Positions 9,318 to 18,807 of a stretch of 64,000 bases of DNA are shown here, one piece after another. Below the pieces are notes generated by a model. That model was not told where the DNA came from. It was given only the letters and a program-made list of their open reading frames with translations, and did not search any database. Source of the stretch: Maribellus maritimus (GTDB lineage: Bacteria; Bacteroidota; Bacteroidia; Bacteroidales; Prolixibacteraceae); assembly GCF_022267315.1 (NCBI RefSeq), contig NZ_JAIKLE010000003.1, positions 186,001 to 250,000 of the forward strand. Direction: 5' to 3'. Position 1 is the first letter of the stretch. Each line of letters opens with the position of its first letter. Both the position numbers and the translations under genes were made by a program.

Positions 9318-9938
9318 TTAGGTTATTAAATAGAACAAGGGGAACAGAAAAATCCAGATAAGATCAACAAGATGCCAGTATAAACCCGCATTTTCAAGCA
9401 AAGAAGGTCGGTTGGAGTTTACTTTTCCTTTGTTTACACCAACCATGGCAAATCCAATAATCACCAGTCCAATAATAATATGAAGCGCATGCAGGCCGGT
9501 CATGATAAAATAGAGACCAAAAAAAAGAATTTCGCCCTGGCTCATTGTTTCAATCATGTGTTCCGAGCCGGGCCAAATGCCGTGGCTGAATTTTAATCCC
9601 CACTCAAAATACTTGTTAACAAGAAAAACAATTCCGAGTAAAACCGTTACAGAAGAGAGTAATAAAGTAAGTTTTTTATTCTTTTTCTGCAGTGCGGTTG
9701 TCGCCATTGCAATCGTCATACTACTTATCAGCAGCAGAACGGTATTTAAAGTTCCGATAAATCGATCCAGTTCCTCTGCGGCCAAATGAAAAGCATCGGT
9801 ATTCATATATCTGTACACCGCATATATAATAAAGAGGACACCAAAAAGCAGAAGTTCGGTAAAAATAAACAACCACATTCCTATTTTCGATGCTTCCGCA
9901 TCGTAATGGTCGTGAGTAATTTGTGTTGATTTTTCCAT
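9318..9938 (-). CDS. coxC: Cytochrome c oxidase subunit III
   Basis: 206 residues with five hydrophobic helices, the short form lacking the first two helices of the mitochondrial protein. Diagnostic segments are KIGMWLFIFTELLLFG near the N-terminus, the EHMIETMSQGEILFFGLYFIMTGLHALHI stretch (family motif GLHxxHV) in the middle, and YWHLVDLIWIFLFPLFYL at the end (family motif YWHFVDxVW). It sits 12 bp after coxA and 15 bp before the subunit IV gene. Confidence 0.95.
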   Translation of the reverse strand: MEKSTQITHDHYDAEASKIGMWLFIFTELLLFGVLFIIYAVYRYMNTDAFHLAAEELDRFIGTLNTVLLLISSMTIAMATTALQKKNKKLTLLLSSVTVLLGIVFLVNKYFEWGLKFSHGIWPGSEHMIETMSQGEILFFGLYFIMTGLHALHIIIGLVIIGFAMVGVNKGKVNSNRPSLLENAGLYWHLVDLIWIFLFPLFYLIT

Positions 9939-9949
9939 ATCTGGTTTAG

Positions 9950-11563
9950 TTATTTGTAGTTGTAAGGTCCGTCGTCTTCGGCAATAACCGGAATTTCATC
10001 AAAGTTTTCAAGCGGCGGAGGCGAAGGTACTGCCCACTCCAGTGTTTTCCCGTGCCATGGATTACTTTCAGCTTTGGGGCCTTTTCGGGCAGAGCGAACC
10101 AGGTTGGTAATGATAATAATTAAACCTGTCGCCAAAATCCACGACCCAAATGTACTCAGTATATTTCCGCCATGAAATTCTTCAAGATAATCGTAATAGC
10201 GTCGCGGCATTCCCATTAAACCCAGATAAAACATTGGGGTATACAGGGCCAGAAAACCGATGAAAAATACCAGCCAGCCAATGTTTGCCCACGCTTTGTC
10301 GTACATTCTGCCAAATATTTTCGGGAACCAGTAATGAATAGCGGCAAAAAATGAAAATCCGGTTCCTCCAAAAACGATGTAATGGAAATGGCCCACTACA
10401 AAAGCGGTATCATGAACATACACATTGGTTGAAAGCGCACCTAAAACCAAACCGCTTAAACCGCCAATCATAAACACAAATATGAATGAAACAGCCCAGT
10501 AAAATGGGGTTTGTATATTTATTGAGCCTTTATACATAGTTGAAATCCAGTTAAATACTTTTATTGCACTGGGAATGGCTACAATAAATGTCAACAATGA
10601 AAAATAGTATTGTGCCGTACCGCTCATTCCGGCGGTATACATATGATGCCCCCATACCAGCCAACCTACAAATGCAATTGCCATTGTTGAGGCGATAATG
10701 GCCTTATATCCAAATACATGTTTTTGTGAAAAAGTCGGAATAATTTCGGAAATCGCACCCATTGCCGGCAATATCATAATGTATACTGCAGGGTGTGAGT
10801 AAATCCAGAAAAGATGCTGATAAAGAATTGGGTCTCCACCCAGCGCCGGGTCAAAAATACCAACACCAAATACTCTCTCCAGTGCAATAAGCACCAAAGT
10901 AATACCAACCACCGGTGTGGCCAGCAACTGAATCCACGCTGTGCCGTACAGTGTCCATACAAACAGCGGCAGTTTTGTCCATTTTAAGCCCGGACATCGT
11001 AATCGATGAATCGTAACCAAAAAGTTTAGTCCGGTTAATATGGAAGAAAAACCGAGTACAAAAGCACCAAAAACGGCAGGTAACAGATTTGTACCTGTTT
11101 TAAAACTATAGGGGGCGTAAAATGTCCAGCCCGTATCGGGTGTTCCAGACCCAAACAATAACGCGGAAAGCACCAAAAATACGCCTGCCACATAAAGATA
11201 CCATGACAATAAATTTAATTTCGGAAATGCCACGTCCTTTGCGCCAATCATTATCGGCATAAGAAAATTACCAAAAACGGCAGGCAATCCGGGCACAACT
11301 ATCATAAAAATCATAATCACGCCGTGTACCGTAAACGTTGCATTATAAGTTTGCGCGTTCATAATCGTTTTTCCGGGAGCCAGCAATTCAAATTTCATTG
11401 CTAAGCCGAGCAATGCCCCCACAATAAACATTGTTCCAATGGAATAAAGATACAGCAAACCAATTCGTTTATGGTCGGTCGATAAAATCCACCCCAGCAA
11501 ACCTTTGTATTTCCCTTTGTATTTCAGGTAGTTTGCTTCATTTTCAGCATGTGTTGTATGCAT
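9950..11563 (-). CDS. coxA: Cytochrome c oxidase subunit I, A2-type haem-copper oxidase
   Basis: 537 residues, twelve helices expected. Haem and copper ligands are visible: His80 (TFTVHGVIMIF), His257 with the cross-linked-type tyrosine at Tyr261 (YSHPAVYIMILP), His306/His307 (WGHHMYT), and His392/His394 (GHFHYIVFGG). Residues Tyr255-Ser256 with Ala259 replace the glutamate of A1 oxidases (HPEVY), which is the signature of the A2 subfamily known from Rhodothermus and Thermus caa3 enzymes. It reduces O2 to water and pumps protons. Second gene of the operon, 13 bp after the SCO gene. Confidence 0.97.
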   Translation of the reverse strand: MHTTHAENEANYLKYKGKYKGLLGWILSTDHKRIGLLYLYSIGTMFIVGALLGLAMKFELLAPGKTIMNAQTYNATFTVHGVIMIFMIVVPGLPAVFGNFLMPIMIGAKDVAFPKLNLLSWYLYVAGVFLVLSALLFGSGTPDTGWTFYAPYSFKTGTNLLPAVFGAFVLGFSSILTGLNFLVTIHRLRCPGLKWTKLPLFVWTLYGTAWIQLLATPVVGITLVLIALERVFGVGIFDPALGGDPILYQHLFWIYSHPAVYIMILPAMGAISEIIPTFSQKHVFGYKAIIASTMAIAFVGWLVWGHHMYTAGMSGTAQYYFSLLTFIVAIPSAIKVFNWISTMYKGSINIQTPFYWAVSFIFVFMIGGLSGLVLGALSTNVYVHDTAFVVGHFHYIVFGGTGFSFFAAIHYWFPKIFGRMYDKAWANIGWLVFFIGFLALYTPMFYLGLMGMPRRYYDYLEEFHGGNILSTFGSWILATGLIIIITNLVRSARKGPKAESNPWHGKTLEWAVPSPPPLENFDEIPVIAEDDGPYNYK

Positions 11564-11576
11564 ATAAGTTTATAGT

Positions 11577-12410
11577 TTAATTTATCGTTTTCCTTTTGGG
11601 TTTTACTACAAGATACAACATAAAAATGAAAGCGATAAACATTATTAGCGTTGCACTTATTTTTGTAACATTTAAAACATATGTTTGTCCTTCCGGATCG
11701 TAGGAATAACAAAACCGGAGTACTTTGTTTATGGTTGGACCTGATTGTCCTTTCGAAGCTTCCACAATAGCAAGCTTCCATTCCAGCGGAAGGAAATACA
11801 ATCCATTCAGATATCTTGTAATTTTTTCATCAGGGCTAACAACGGTCAGGGATGCTGCATGCAGAAAATCATTTCCGGTTTTTTTGTACTTAAATCCCGT
11901 TGCATTTGTAGCCCGAACAATACTTGCACTGTCACTTACAAAAAATTTCCAGCCTTCTTTGGCTGCTTCAACTTTATCTGCATTGTTCATCAAATTCAGG
12001 TAATTTGTTTTTTTGCGTATCCCAAGGTCGATGGTTTCCGAAGGATCAAAACTTATGGTTAATACCTGATATTCATCGCCGGGTGTTAAATCTGACTTAT
12101 CCATTACACCGGCAACAGCTTCCATAAGGGGACTGCATATTCCGGGACACCGATAATATACAAAGTTCAGAATGGTTGGTTTGTCGATCAAATCGGACAA
12201 CCACACTTGTTCACCTTTTTCATTTATTAAGGAAATACTGTCGGGTAAAAATTCATCCAGATGCTCTACAATTCCAATTTCTACGTCCTTATCTGTTGCA
12301 GCGGGATCAATCACCGCTTGTCCATTAACCTTTAGTAAACCAAAAAACAAAAAAATAAATATACCTGCCAAACTGAAATTCCTTTTCGAATCTCTCATTT
12401 TAAACACCAT
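11577..12410 (-). CDS. SCO1/SenC copper chaperone with extra C-terminal membrane helix
   Basis: 277 residues. An N-terminal signal segment (about 15-30) is followed by a thioredoxin-like SCO fold with the copper-binding RCPGICSPLM (CxxxC) motif and the distal histidine in NDFLHAASL. It delivers copper to CuA of the subunit II encoded in the same operon. A second hydrophobic helix near residues 248-268 (SATLIMFIAFIFMLYLVV) ends in basic residues, so the protein is membrane tethered at the C-terminus too. An internal Met at 12398 (MRDSKRN) is an alternative start. First gene of the caa3 operon. Confidence 0.92.
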   Translation of the reverse strand: MVFKMRDSKRNFSLAGIFIFLFFGLLKVNGQAVIDPAATDKDVEIGIVEHLDEFLPDSISLINEKGEQVWLSDLIDKPTILNFVYYRCPGICSPLMEAVAGVMDKSDLTPGDEYQVLTISFDPSETIDLGIRKKTNYLNLMNNADKVEAAKEGWKFFVSDSASIVRATNATGFKYKKTGNDFLHAASLTVVSPDEKITRYLNGLYFLPLEWKLAIVEASKGQSGPTINKVLRFCYSYDPEGQTYVLNVTKISATLIMFIAFIFMLYLVVKPKRKTIN

Positions 12411-12949
12411 ATTACTTTAAAAAAATTTATTACAGGTTTAGTTTTTCAAAGTATTGAAACGGCTAAGCCTGATTAATGTTTAAGAAGTTAGTGAGAAATT
12501 GGGATTTTTTTCACATTTTCTTTCGAATTCGGTAAAAAAATGATTTCACCTTACATTTTAGCCCAAAGACACAAAATCAGTCCGATTAAAAATAACACAC
12601 CTTTGCATGTTATAAAACATGCTTTCCGATGTGAGTTGAATTAAGTTATGTAAAATAAAATCACAAAAAATAAACTAATGACAACAATCAAAATATATAA
12701 ATGTTTATATGTGAAACAATTTTTTTCTCCCTGAAAATCTACACATTCATTATCAACGAATTAATATATTTATCTTTCTGTAAATGGCTGCAATTTTCAC
12801 TTAACATATTCATAGCCAGACAATAAAACCCTTTTTTGTCTTTTATTATCAGAACTTAAGGCCTGCTTGCAACTTTGGGTTTAATGGTTATTTTCGTGTT
12901 ACAAATTCTAAATCAAAAGGAAAATTCAACAAGCAGTAAAAACCATTTT
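12411..12949. other. Divergent intergenic region between the caa3 and cbb3 operons
   Basis: 539 bp of very AT-rich sequence separating two oxidase operons transcribed in opposite directions, so promoters and oxygen-responsive control sites for both should lie here. I could not find a perfect TAnnTTTG box at convincing spacing on either strand (closest on the plus strand: CACCTTTG near 12593-12600), nor a clear FNR/CRP palindrome. No gene was recognised; only very short ORFs occur. Confidence 0.5.
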
Positions 12950-13867
12950 ATGGAAAGAAATACGCGTAGAAATTTTATTCGAAAATTGGGAGCGACCGTT
13001 GGTGCGGCAGGTGTTGTTGGGGGCACCAGTATTTTGAGTTCCTGTAACAGTGTTGAAACATCAAGTGGTGATAAAATAAAACTGTTAACGTCAAGTGGCG
13101 AACTGGTTGAAGTTGACAAATCGCAGCTCACACCTGCTGAAATGCCTAACCTTTCGGAAAACCAAAAACGTGGTCGGGAAGGACTCCCCGGAAGAAGCTG
13201 GGTGATGGTGATTGATTTATCAAAATGCCGGAATGCAAGAGAGTGTATGAAAGCATGCCAAAACCACCATCAGTTAAGACCAGAGCAACATCACATCAAT
13301 GTTTTGCAAATGCAGGATGCCGAACATACTGCTCCGTATTACATGCCCAAACCATGTCAGCACTGCGACAACCCGCCCTGTACAAAAGTTTGCCCGGTAA
13401 ATGCAACTTTTAAAAGAAACGATGGTATTGTTTTGATCGACAATGAACGCTGTATCGGGTGCCGTTTCTGTATTGCTGCATGTCCCTATTCTGCCCGCGT
13501 TTTCAATTGGTTTGAACCACGCGATGCAGAAAAATACAAAGGCGTAACCTATAATATAGAAGCCAATGTTCCGCAGAAAAAAGGTACTATTTCAAAATGT
13601 TTGTTTAGTGCCGATCGTTTGCGCGACGGCAAGTTACCGTCCTGTGTCTCCGCCTGTCCGAATGGCGTTTACTGGTTTGGCGACAGAAACGAAGATGCAG
13701 TGACCAACGGAACAACAAAAGAAACGGTTAGTTTCAGTAAACTGATAAAGGACAACGCGGCATATACCTTAATGGAGGAACTTGGTACCAAACCACGCGT
13801 ATATTACCTGCCTCCAAAAGACCGAGCCTTTCCGTTTGAAGGCGATTTAATTGAACATCATTCCTAA
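12950..13867 (+). CDS. Exported 4Fe-4S lipoprotein (PsrB/NrfC/ActB-C-like) of a quinol:cytochrome c module
   Basis: 306 residues from the ATG at 12950. The longer frame from 12875 was rejected because the twin-arginine signal TRRNFIRK lies right after Met-1 here, followed by a lipobox-like ILSSC (Cys32). Four ferredoxin motifs of the PsrB/NrfC type are present. Motifs II (CQHCDNPPCTKVCP) and III (CIGCRFCIAACP) are complete. Motif I is CRNARECMKAC (second Cys replaced by Ala) and motif IV is CLFSADRLRDGKLPSCVSAC (second Cys replaced by Ser), so two clusters lack one ligand. The following genes encode an NrfD membrane subunit and a cytochrome c, arguing for quinol oxidation with electrons passing to cytochrome c. 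No molybdopterin subunit is fused or adjacent, unlike ActB of alternative complex III. Confidence 0.88.
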   Translation: MERNTRRNFIRKLGATVGAAGVVGGTSILSSCNSVETSSGDKIKLLTSSGELVEVDKSQLTPAEMPNLSENQKRGREGLPGRSWVMVIDLSKCRNARECMKACQNHHQLRPEQHHINVLQMQDAEHTAPYYMPKPCQHCDNPPCTKVCPVNATFKRNDGIVLIDNERCIGCRFCIAACPYSARVFNWFEPRDAEKYKGVTYNIEANVPQKKGTISKCLFSADRLRDGKLPSCVSACPNGVYWFGDRNEDAVTNGTTKETVSFSKLIKDNAAYTLMEELGTKPRVYYLPPKDRAFPFEGDLIEHHS

Positions 13868-13885
13868 CCGACAAAAGAATAATTT

Positions 13886-15247
13886 ATGAATACTATAAAG
13901 TCTCCGGAAGAATCGAGAAAAGTGTTGGATACGATATTTTCCGACCTGACACGTTCGATTACCCACAAGGATGAACTCACACGCTTTTGGTTTTTTATAC
14001 TAATTATGTTTGCCGGCGTTGGTTTGTGGGGATGGATCATACAAATCGACCAAGGACTTGGCGTAACCGGAATGCGGGATTATGTTTCATGGGGAATGTA
14101 CATTGCCAACTTTGTATTTTTTGTGGCGATAAGTTTAATCGGTTTTCTAATCAGCTCAGCACTTCACCTGTTAAAAATTTCATGGTCAAAACCTATCTCC
14201 CGGGTAGCTGAGCAAATAGCAATTGCCGGAGTTGCCCTTGCCGGAATCATTATTGTTATGGATATGGGGCGCCCCGACAGATTTCTGAATGTTTTTTTGC
14301 ATGGCAGATTTGCCTCTCCCATTATTTGGGACGTAACCGTTGTAACTACCTACTTAACCATTTCGGCGCTTTTGTTTTACCTGCCTTTAATTCCCGATCT
14401 GGCACTTCTTCGTGACAGGATGACCGGAAAAGTCCCTGCCTGGAAATTAAAAATATACACCATTTTAGCATTGGGATGGAAGGGTAATCCAGAACAATAC
14501 AAAACCGTTTACCATGCCATGCGGATACTAATGATCCTGATTATTCCGGTTGGCTTGTCAATTCATACCGTTACATCGTGGTTATTTGCAGCAACATTGC
14601 GTTCGGGATGGGATACTACAATTATGGGACCTTACTTTGTAGCCGGAGCATTTGTGGCCGGAGCCGCAGCAGTTGTTATTCTAATGTATATTTACCGCCT
14701 CCGTTATGGTTTAAAAAACTATTTTGAAGATTTTCATTTTGATTATATGGGGAAATTACTGGTCTTTGTGAGTCTGGTTTACCTGTATTTTAACATCAAC
14801 GAATTTCTGGTTCCGGGTTATAAAATGAAAACCGCTGAAGGTGTTCATTTACAAAATTTATTTACCGGAGCATTTGCTTCCATGTTCTGGCTGGTACAGG
14901 TCGCAGGATTGATAATTCCCATCCTGCTGATGTTAATTAAGTTTTTCAGAAAACCCTTACCATTAACCATCATTTCAGTAGTTGTGCTGATAGCTGCCTG
15001 GTTTAAACGATATCTTATTGTAATTCCAACCATGGAGCATCCGTTTCTACCGGTTCAGAATGTTCCCGACTATTTTAAAAGTTATGCTCCTACAAGTATC
15101 GAAATAATGATCACATTATTCTCTGTATTTGCTGCACTTTTGATTATTACAATCCTTGCCAAACTGTTTCCGGTGATAACCATTTGGGAATATGCAGAAG
15201 AAAAGGGAGTGGATAAAAAATATTTTTCAGAACAACCAAAAAACTAA
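13886..15247 (+). CDS. NrfD/PsrC/ActC-like quinone-interacting membrane subunit
   Basis: 453 residues with about ten hydrophobic helices. The N-terminal cytosolic stretch leads to RFWFFILIMFAGVGLWGW and YVSWGMYIANFVFFVAIS, typical of the larger NrfD members (ActC, HmcC, DsrP-like) rather than the roughly 310-residue PsrC type. GRPDRFLNVFLHGRFASPIIWD is the conserved loop region. These proteins bind menaquinol and pass electrons to the partner Fe-S protein, here the gene 18 bp upstream. With the cytochrome c 6 bp downstream it forms a three-gene unit. Confidence 0.92.
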   Translation: MNTIKSPEESRKVLDTIFSDLTRSITHKDELTRFWFFILIMFAGVGLWGWIIQIDQGLGVTGMRDYVSWGMYIANFVFFVAISLIGFLISSALHLLKISWSKPISRVAEQIAIAGVALAGIIIVMDMGRPDRFLNVFLHGRFASPIIWDVTVVTTYLTISALLFYLPLIPDLALLRDRMTGKVPAWKLKIYTILALGWKGNPEQYKTVYHAMRILMILIIPVGLSIHTVTSWLFAATLRSGWDTTIMGPYFVAGAFVAGAAAVVILMYIYRLRYGLKNYFEDFHFDYMGKLLVFVSLVYLYFNINEFLVPGYKMKTAEGVHLQNLFTGAFASMFWLVQVAGLIIPILLMLIKFFRKPLPLTIISVVVLIAAWFKRYLIVIPTMEHPFLPVQNVPDYFKSYAPTSIEIMITLFSVFAALLIITILAKLFPVITIWEYAEEKGVDKKYFSEQPKN

Positions 15248-15253
15248 AAGGAT

Positions 15254-16135
15254 ATGAAAACAAAAGTAAATCGTTTGATGATTGGCATCCTGATGTTTTT
15301 GGCGCTTCCCGGAATGGGTCAGGATTGGCAGGTTCCGGCGGATCAGTTAAATATTGAAAATCCATCTTCGTATAATCTCGAAAATGTAAAAAAGGGGAAA
15401 GACCTGTATTTACAAAACTGTAAATCGTGCCACGGAGACCCGGGAAAAAACAACCATCTTCCGCTTGTTCCTCCGCCGCCGGATATTACTTCGGAGCAAA
15501 TGCAGGCAAATACCGATGGTGGTCTTTTTTATAAAATTACAAAGGGACGCGGAGGAATGCCTCAGTTTGAAACCACCATTTCGGCAGACGACCGCTGGCG
15601 TTTGATTAATTTTATCAGAAACTACAATTCCGAAAAAGAACAGCTTCTTATTGATGCGCCGCCGGTAAACGCAAAAATCCTGGCCTCGGTAAATGAAGCA
15701 GAGAAAAAAGTAGAGATATTAGCTGAATATGAAGACAAATCAGGCAGTTATCAGCAACTGGAAAATGCCCCGGTTTTTATCAGCGCAAAAAAAGCTTTTG
15801 GCAACCTTTTGTTGGGACAGGCTTTAACCGATAAAAATGGCCGCTCCGTTTTTTCTGTTCCGGAAACGGTTATCGGCGATGAAGAAGGGAATGTAACGAT
15901 TGTTGTTACACTTGATGAAAATTACAAAGCAGAGCAGGTTGTTCTGGAAGAGGCTAAAGTTGGAAAACCCAAAGAAGTGCCTCAACTCATACGAAAAGAA
16001 GTGCTGTGGTCGACCAACGAAAATGTACAAATCTGGTTGCTTCTCTCCTACCTTGGAGCTGCCGGTGCCGCATGGATTGCCATTGGTTATGTTATCTTTC
16101 AGTTGATAAAAATTAAAAGATTCAGCAAACAATAA
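15254..16135 (+). CDS. Exported monohaem cytochrome c with C-terminal membrane anchor
   Basis: 293 residues. A signal peptide (cleavage near GMG/Q, residues 23-24) precedes a class I cytochrome c domain with CKSCH (Cys56, Cys59, His60) and a probable Met ligand in RGGMPQFE. Residues about 145-240 form a second, Ig-like or carbohydrate-binding-like domain without cofactors (ISAKKAFGNLLLGQALTDKNG). A single helix near 258-285 anchors it. It probably accepts electrons from the Fe-S/NrfD pair upstream and hands them to the cbb3 oxidase encoded immediately downstream (context inference). Confidence 0.87.
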   Translation: MKTKVNRLMIGILMFLALPGMGQDWQVPADQLNIENPSSYNLENVKKGKDLYLQNCKSCHGDPGKNNHLPLVPPPPDITSEQMQANTDGGLFYKITKGRGGMPQFETTISADDRWRLINFIRNYNSEKEQLLIDAPPVNAKILASVNEAEKKVEILAEYEDKSGSYQQLENAPVFISAKKAFGNLLLGQALTDKNGRSVFSVPETVIGDEEGNVTIVVTLDENYKAEQVVLEEAKVGKPKEVPQLIRKEVLWSTNENVQIWLLLSYLGAAGAAWIAIGYVIFQLIKIKRFSKQ

Positions 16136-16150
16136 TTCAAATCGCATCGC

Positions 16151-16342
16151 ATGAACATTTTTTATTTATTGATAGGCGTAAGTTTGTTTGCTGCACTTAT
16201 TTTTTTAGGTGCGTTCATCTGGGCGGTTCGCGACGGTCAGTTTGACGATAACGAGACTCCGGCTATCAGAATTTTGTTCGACGATGATTCTCCTTCCGGA
16301 GAAGAAGAAAAAAAAGAGGAAAGTAAAAAACAAACGAGTTAA
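16151..16342 (+). CDS. ccoS: cbb3 oxidase assembly protein CcoS
   Basis: 63 residues: one N-terminal helix, then the family signature FIWAVRDGQFDDNETPAIRILFDDD, followed by an acidic and lysine-rich tail. CcoS is needed for haem and copper insertion into cbb3 oxidase. It directly precedes ccoNO by 8 bp, which supports the call despite the small size. Confidence 0.92.
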   Translation: MNIFYLLIGVSLFAALIFLGAFIWAVRDGQFDDNETPAIRILFDDDSPSGEEEKKEESKKQTS

Positions 16343-16350
16343 ATTATATT

Positions 16351-18807
16351 ATGGAAAATCAGAAGTTTTATTACGACAACAAAACAGTAAAGTTGTTTAT
16401 CCTCGCTACCATTATTTGGGGAGTAGTTGGGATACTTGTCGGGATATTGGCGGCATTGCAGCTGGCCTTTCCAGCTTTTAATTTCGGATTGGAATATACC
16501 ACTTTTGGCCGGATAAGACCACTTCATACCAACGCGATTATTTTTGCATTTGTTGGAAATGCCATTTTTGCGGGGGTATATTATTCCATGCAAAAGCTGC
16601 TAAAAACAAGAATGTTTAGTGACCGGCTTAGTAAGATTAACTTCTGGGGATGGCAGTTGATTATTGTTTTGGCTGCGGTAACGTTTGTTTTGGGTATTTC
16701 AACAGCAAAAGAATACGCGGAACTCGAATGGCCGATCGACATATTAATTGCAGTGGTTTGGGTTATTTTTGGCTGGAATATGATTGGAACCATTCTGAAA
16801 AGACGTGTCCAGCATATTTACGCAGCTATCTGGTGGTACATCGCCACTTTTATTGGGGTTGCCATATTACACGTGGTTAACTCTTTCGAACTGCCAATCT
16901 CACTTACCAAAAGTTATTCAATTTACGCAGGCGCACAGGATGCTGTTGTTCAGTGGTGGTACGGCCATAACGCTGTAGCCTTTTTCCTGACAACCCCTTT
17001 TCTTGGCTTGATGTACTACTATCTGCCCAAAGCAGCCAACCGGCCAATTTATTCATATAAACTTTCCATTATTCATTTTTGGTCACTCATTTTCCTGTAC
17101 ATGTGGGCAGGGCCTCATCATCTTTTGTATCAGGCACTACCTGAATGGGCACAGGCACTGGGTGTTACCTTCTCCATCATGTTGATCGCACCTTCGTGGG
17201 GCGGTATGATAAATGGTTTGCTTACGCTCCGGGGAGCATGGGATAAAGTTCGCGACAGTGCTGCATTAAAATTCTTTGTAGTTGCCGTTACCGCTTACGG
17301 CATGTCTACATTTGAAGGCCCGATGATGTCATTAAAAAGTGTAAACCAAATCACCCATTTTACCGATTGGACTATCGCTCACGTTCATATCGGCGGAATG
17401 GGATGGAACGGCGGATTGGTTTTTGGGATGCTCTACTGGCTGATTCCAAAACTATTCAAAACCAAACTTTTCTCTGAAAAGCTTGCCAACATTCACTTCT
17501 GGATGTCGACGCTTGCCATTTTAATTTATGCAATACCATTGTACTGGTCGGCAGTAACACAGTGGTTAATGTGGCGCGAATATACACCGGAAGGCTACCT
17601 GGCTTACCCCAACTTTCTGGAAACACTAACGCAAATCCTCCCGATGTACACGGTACGAATTCTTGCAGGTGTGCTTTTCCTTGGCGGGTTTCTGGTCATG
17701 TCATTTAACCTTTTCAAAACGATGACAACCGGCAAAGTTGAGGACAATGAAGCGGCCGAAGCACCGGCTCTTGTTCCTGCCGGCCCAAGGAATCCGGTGC
17801 AGGAAACTGTTCACCGTTGGATGGAACGTAAAGGAGTACGTTTTTCTGTCTGGGTATTTATAGCCCTGGTTATTGGTGGCGCAGTGGAAATTATTCCTAT
17901 GATTTTTATCAAATCAAATGTTCCCACCATCGACTCGGTAAAACCCTATACGCCGCTGGAACTGGAAGGACGTGATATTTATATTTCGGAAGGATGCTAT
18001 GTATGTCATTCACAAATGGTTCGTCCTTTCCGCTGGGAAACCGACCGTTATGGTGAATATTCCAAAATTGGTGAATTTGTATACGATCACCCTTACCAGT
18101 GGGGTTCGCGCCGCACAGGCCCCGACCTGGGACGTGCTGGAGTAGTGGGAGGACCGATGTATAAAAATGCCGCCTGGCATTACAATCACTTTTTGGATCC
18201 GCAAAAAATGAATGAACAATCAATAATGCCCAATTATGCCTGGTTTGCCGAAAAAGATGTTAATCTGGAAATGACTCCTAAAAAAATCAGGGCAATGCAA
18301 ACCCTTGGAGTCCCTTACGAAGAGGGTTACGATCAGAAAGCCATTGACGACTATATGATCCAGGCAAAACTTATTGTTGATGATTTAAAAGCATCGGGAA
18401 TTGAAATTGAACCAACCAAACAGATGGTAGCCATGATTGCTTATATGCATAAACTGGGGAAAGATATTTCAGTGCCGGGTGACTCGGAAACGACAACTTC
18501 CGGGGAAGCAATAAAAGAAAATGTTGAACTTTTATCGTCACAAGCTGATCTGGATGCGGCAAAACAAATTTTTCAAACCACCTGTATCGTTTGCCACGGC
18601 TCCGATGGGAAAGGGATAGCTACTTTCCCCAGTCTGGTCGACGATGAATGGATAAACGGAAATCAGCCGGAGCAGGTTTATACTTCCATTGCAAACGGGA
18701 ATGTTGCCAAAGGAATGATTGCCTACAAAAACCAGTACAACGAGGAGCAGATAACACAACTGGCAAGTTACATTTTATTAGTACTAAACAATGAAAATAG
18801 TAAGTAA
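16351..18807 (+). CDS. ccoN: Fused cbb3 oxidase subunits I and II with an extra C-terminal cytochrome c domain (CcoNO)
   Basis: 818 residues. Residues 1 to about 475 are CcoN: twelve helices with the haem/CuB segments YGHNAVAFFLTTPFLG, GPHHLLYQALPEW and AHVHIGGMGWNGG. Residues about 490-710 are CcoO, a membrane-anchored cytochrome c with CYVCHSQMVRPFRWE (Cys549, Cys552, His553) and the CcoO signatures RYGEYSKIGEFVYDHPYQWGS and GPDLGR. Residues about 725-818 add a second class I cytochrome c domain with CIVCH (Cys745, Cys748, His749) and a likely Met ligand in AKGMIAYKNQ; this resembles one of the two domains usually found in CcoP. The catalytic and first electron-entry subunits are therefore one polypeptide with two c haems. 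Confidence 0.95.
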   Translation: MENQKFYYDNKTVKLFILATIIWGVVGILVGILAALQLAFPAFNFGLEYTTFGRIRPLHTNAIIFAFVGNAIFAGVYYSMQKLLKTRMFSDRLSKINFWGWQLIIVLAAVTFVLGISTAKEYAELEWPIDILIAVVWVIFGWNMIGTILKRRVQHIYAAIWWYIATFIGVAILHVVNSFELPISLTKSYSIYAGAQDAVVQWWYGHNAVAFFLTTPFLGLMYYYLPKAANRPIYSYKLSIIHFWSLIFLYMWAGPHHLLYQALPEWAQALGVTFSIMLIAPSWGGMINGLLTLRGAWDKVRDSAALKFFVVAVTAYGMSTFEGPMMSLKSVNQITHFTDWTIAHVHIGGMGWNGGLVFGMLYWLIPKLFKTKLFSEKLANIHFWMSTLAILIYAIPLYWSAVTQWLMWREYTPEGYLAYPNFLETLTQILPMYTVRILAGVLFLGGFLVMSFNLFKTMTTGKVEDNEAAEAPALVPAGPRNPVQETVHRWMERKGVRFSVWVFIALVIGGAVEIIPMIFIKSNVPTIDSVKPYTPLELEGRDIYISEGCYVCHSQMVRPFRWETDRYGEYSKIGEFVYDHPYQWGSRRTGPDLGRAGVVGGPMYKNAAWHYNHFLDPQKMNEQSIMPNYAWFAEKDVNLEMTPKKIRAMQTLGVPYEEGYDQKAIDDYMIQAKLIVDDLKASGIEIEPTKQMVAMIAYMHKLGKDISVPGDSETTTSGEAIKENVELLSSQADLDAAKQIFQTTCIVCHGSDGKGIATFPSLVDDEWINGNQPEQVYTSIANGNVAKGMIAYKNQYNEEQITQLASYILLVLNNENSK

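Noticed and set aside
12875-12949. Longer N-terminus for the Fe-S lipoprotein from the ATG at 12875
   Set aside because: The twin-arginine motif and lipobox lie directly after the ATG at 12950; the 25 extra residues would bury the signal.
12411-12949. FNR/CRP-type palindrome between the caa3 and cbb3 operons
   Set aside because: Expected from context, but no TTGAT-N4-ATCAA-like site was found by eye.
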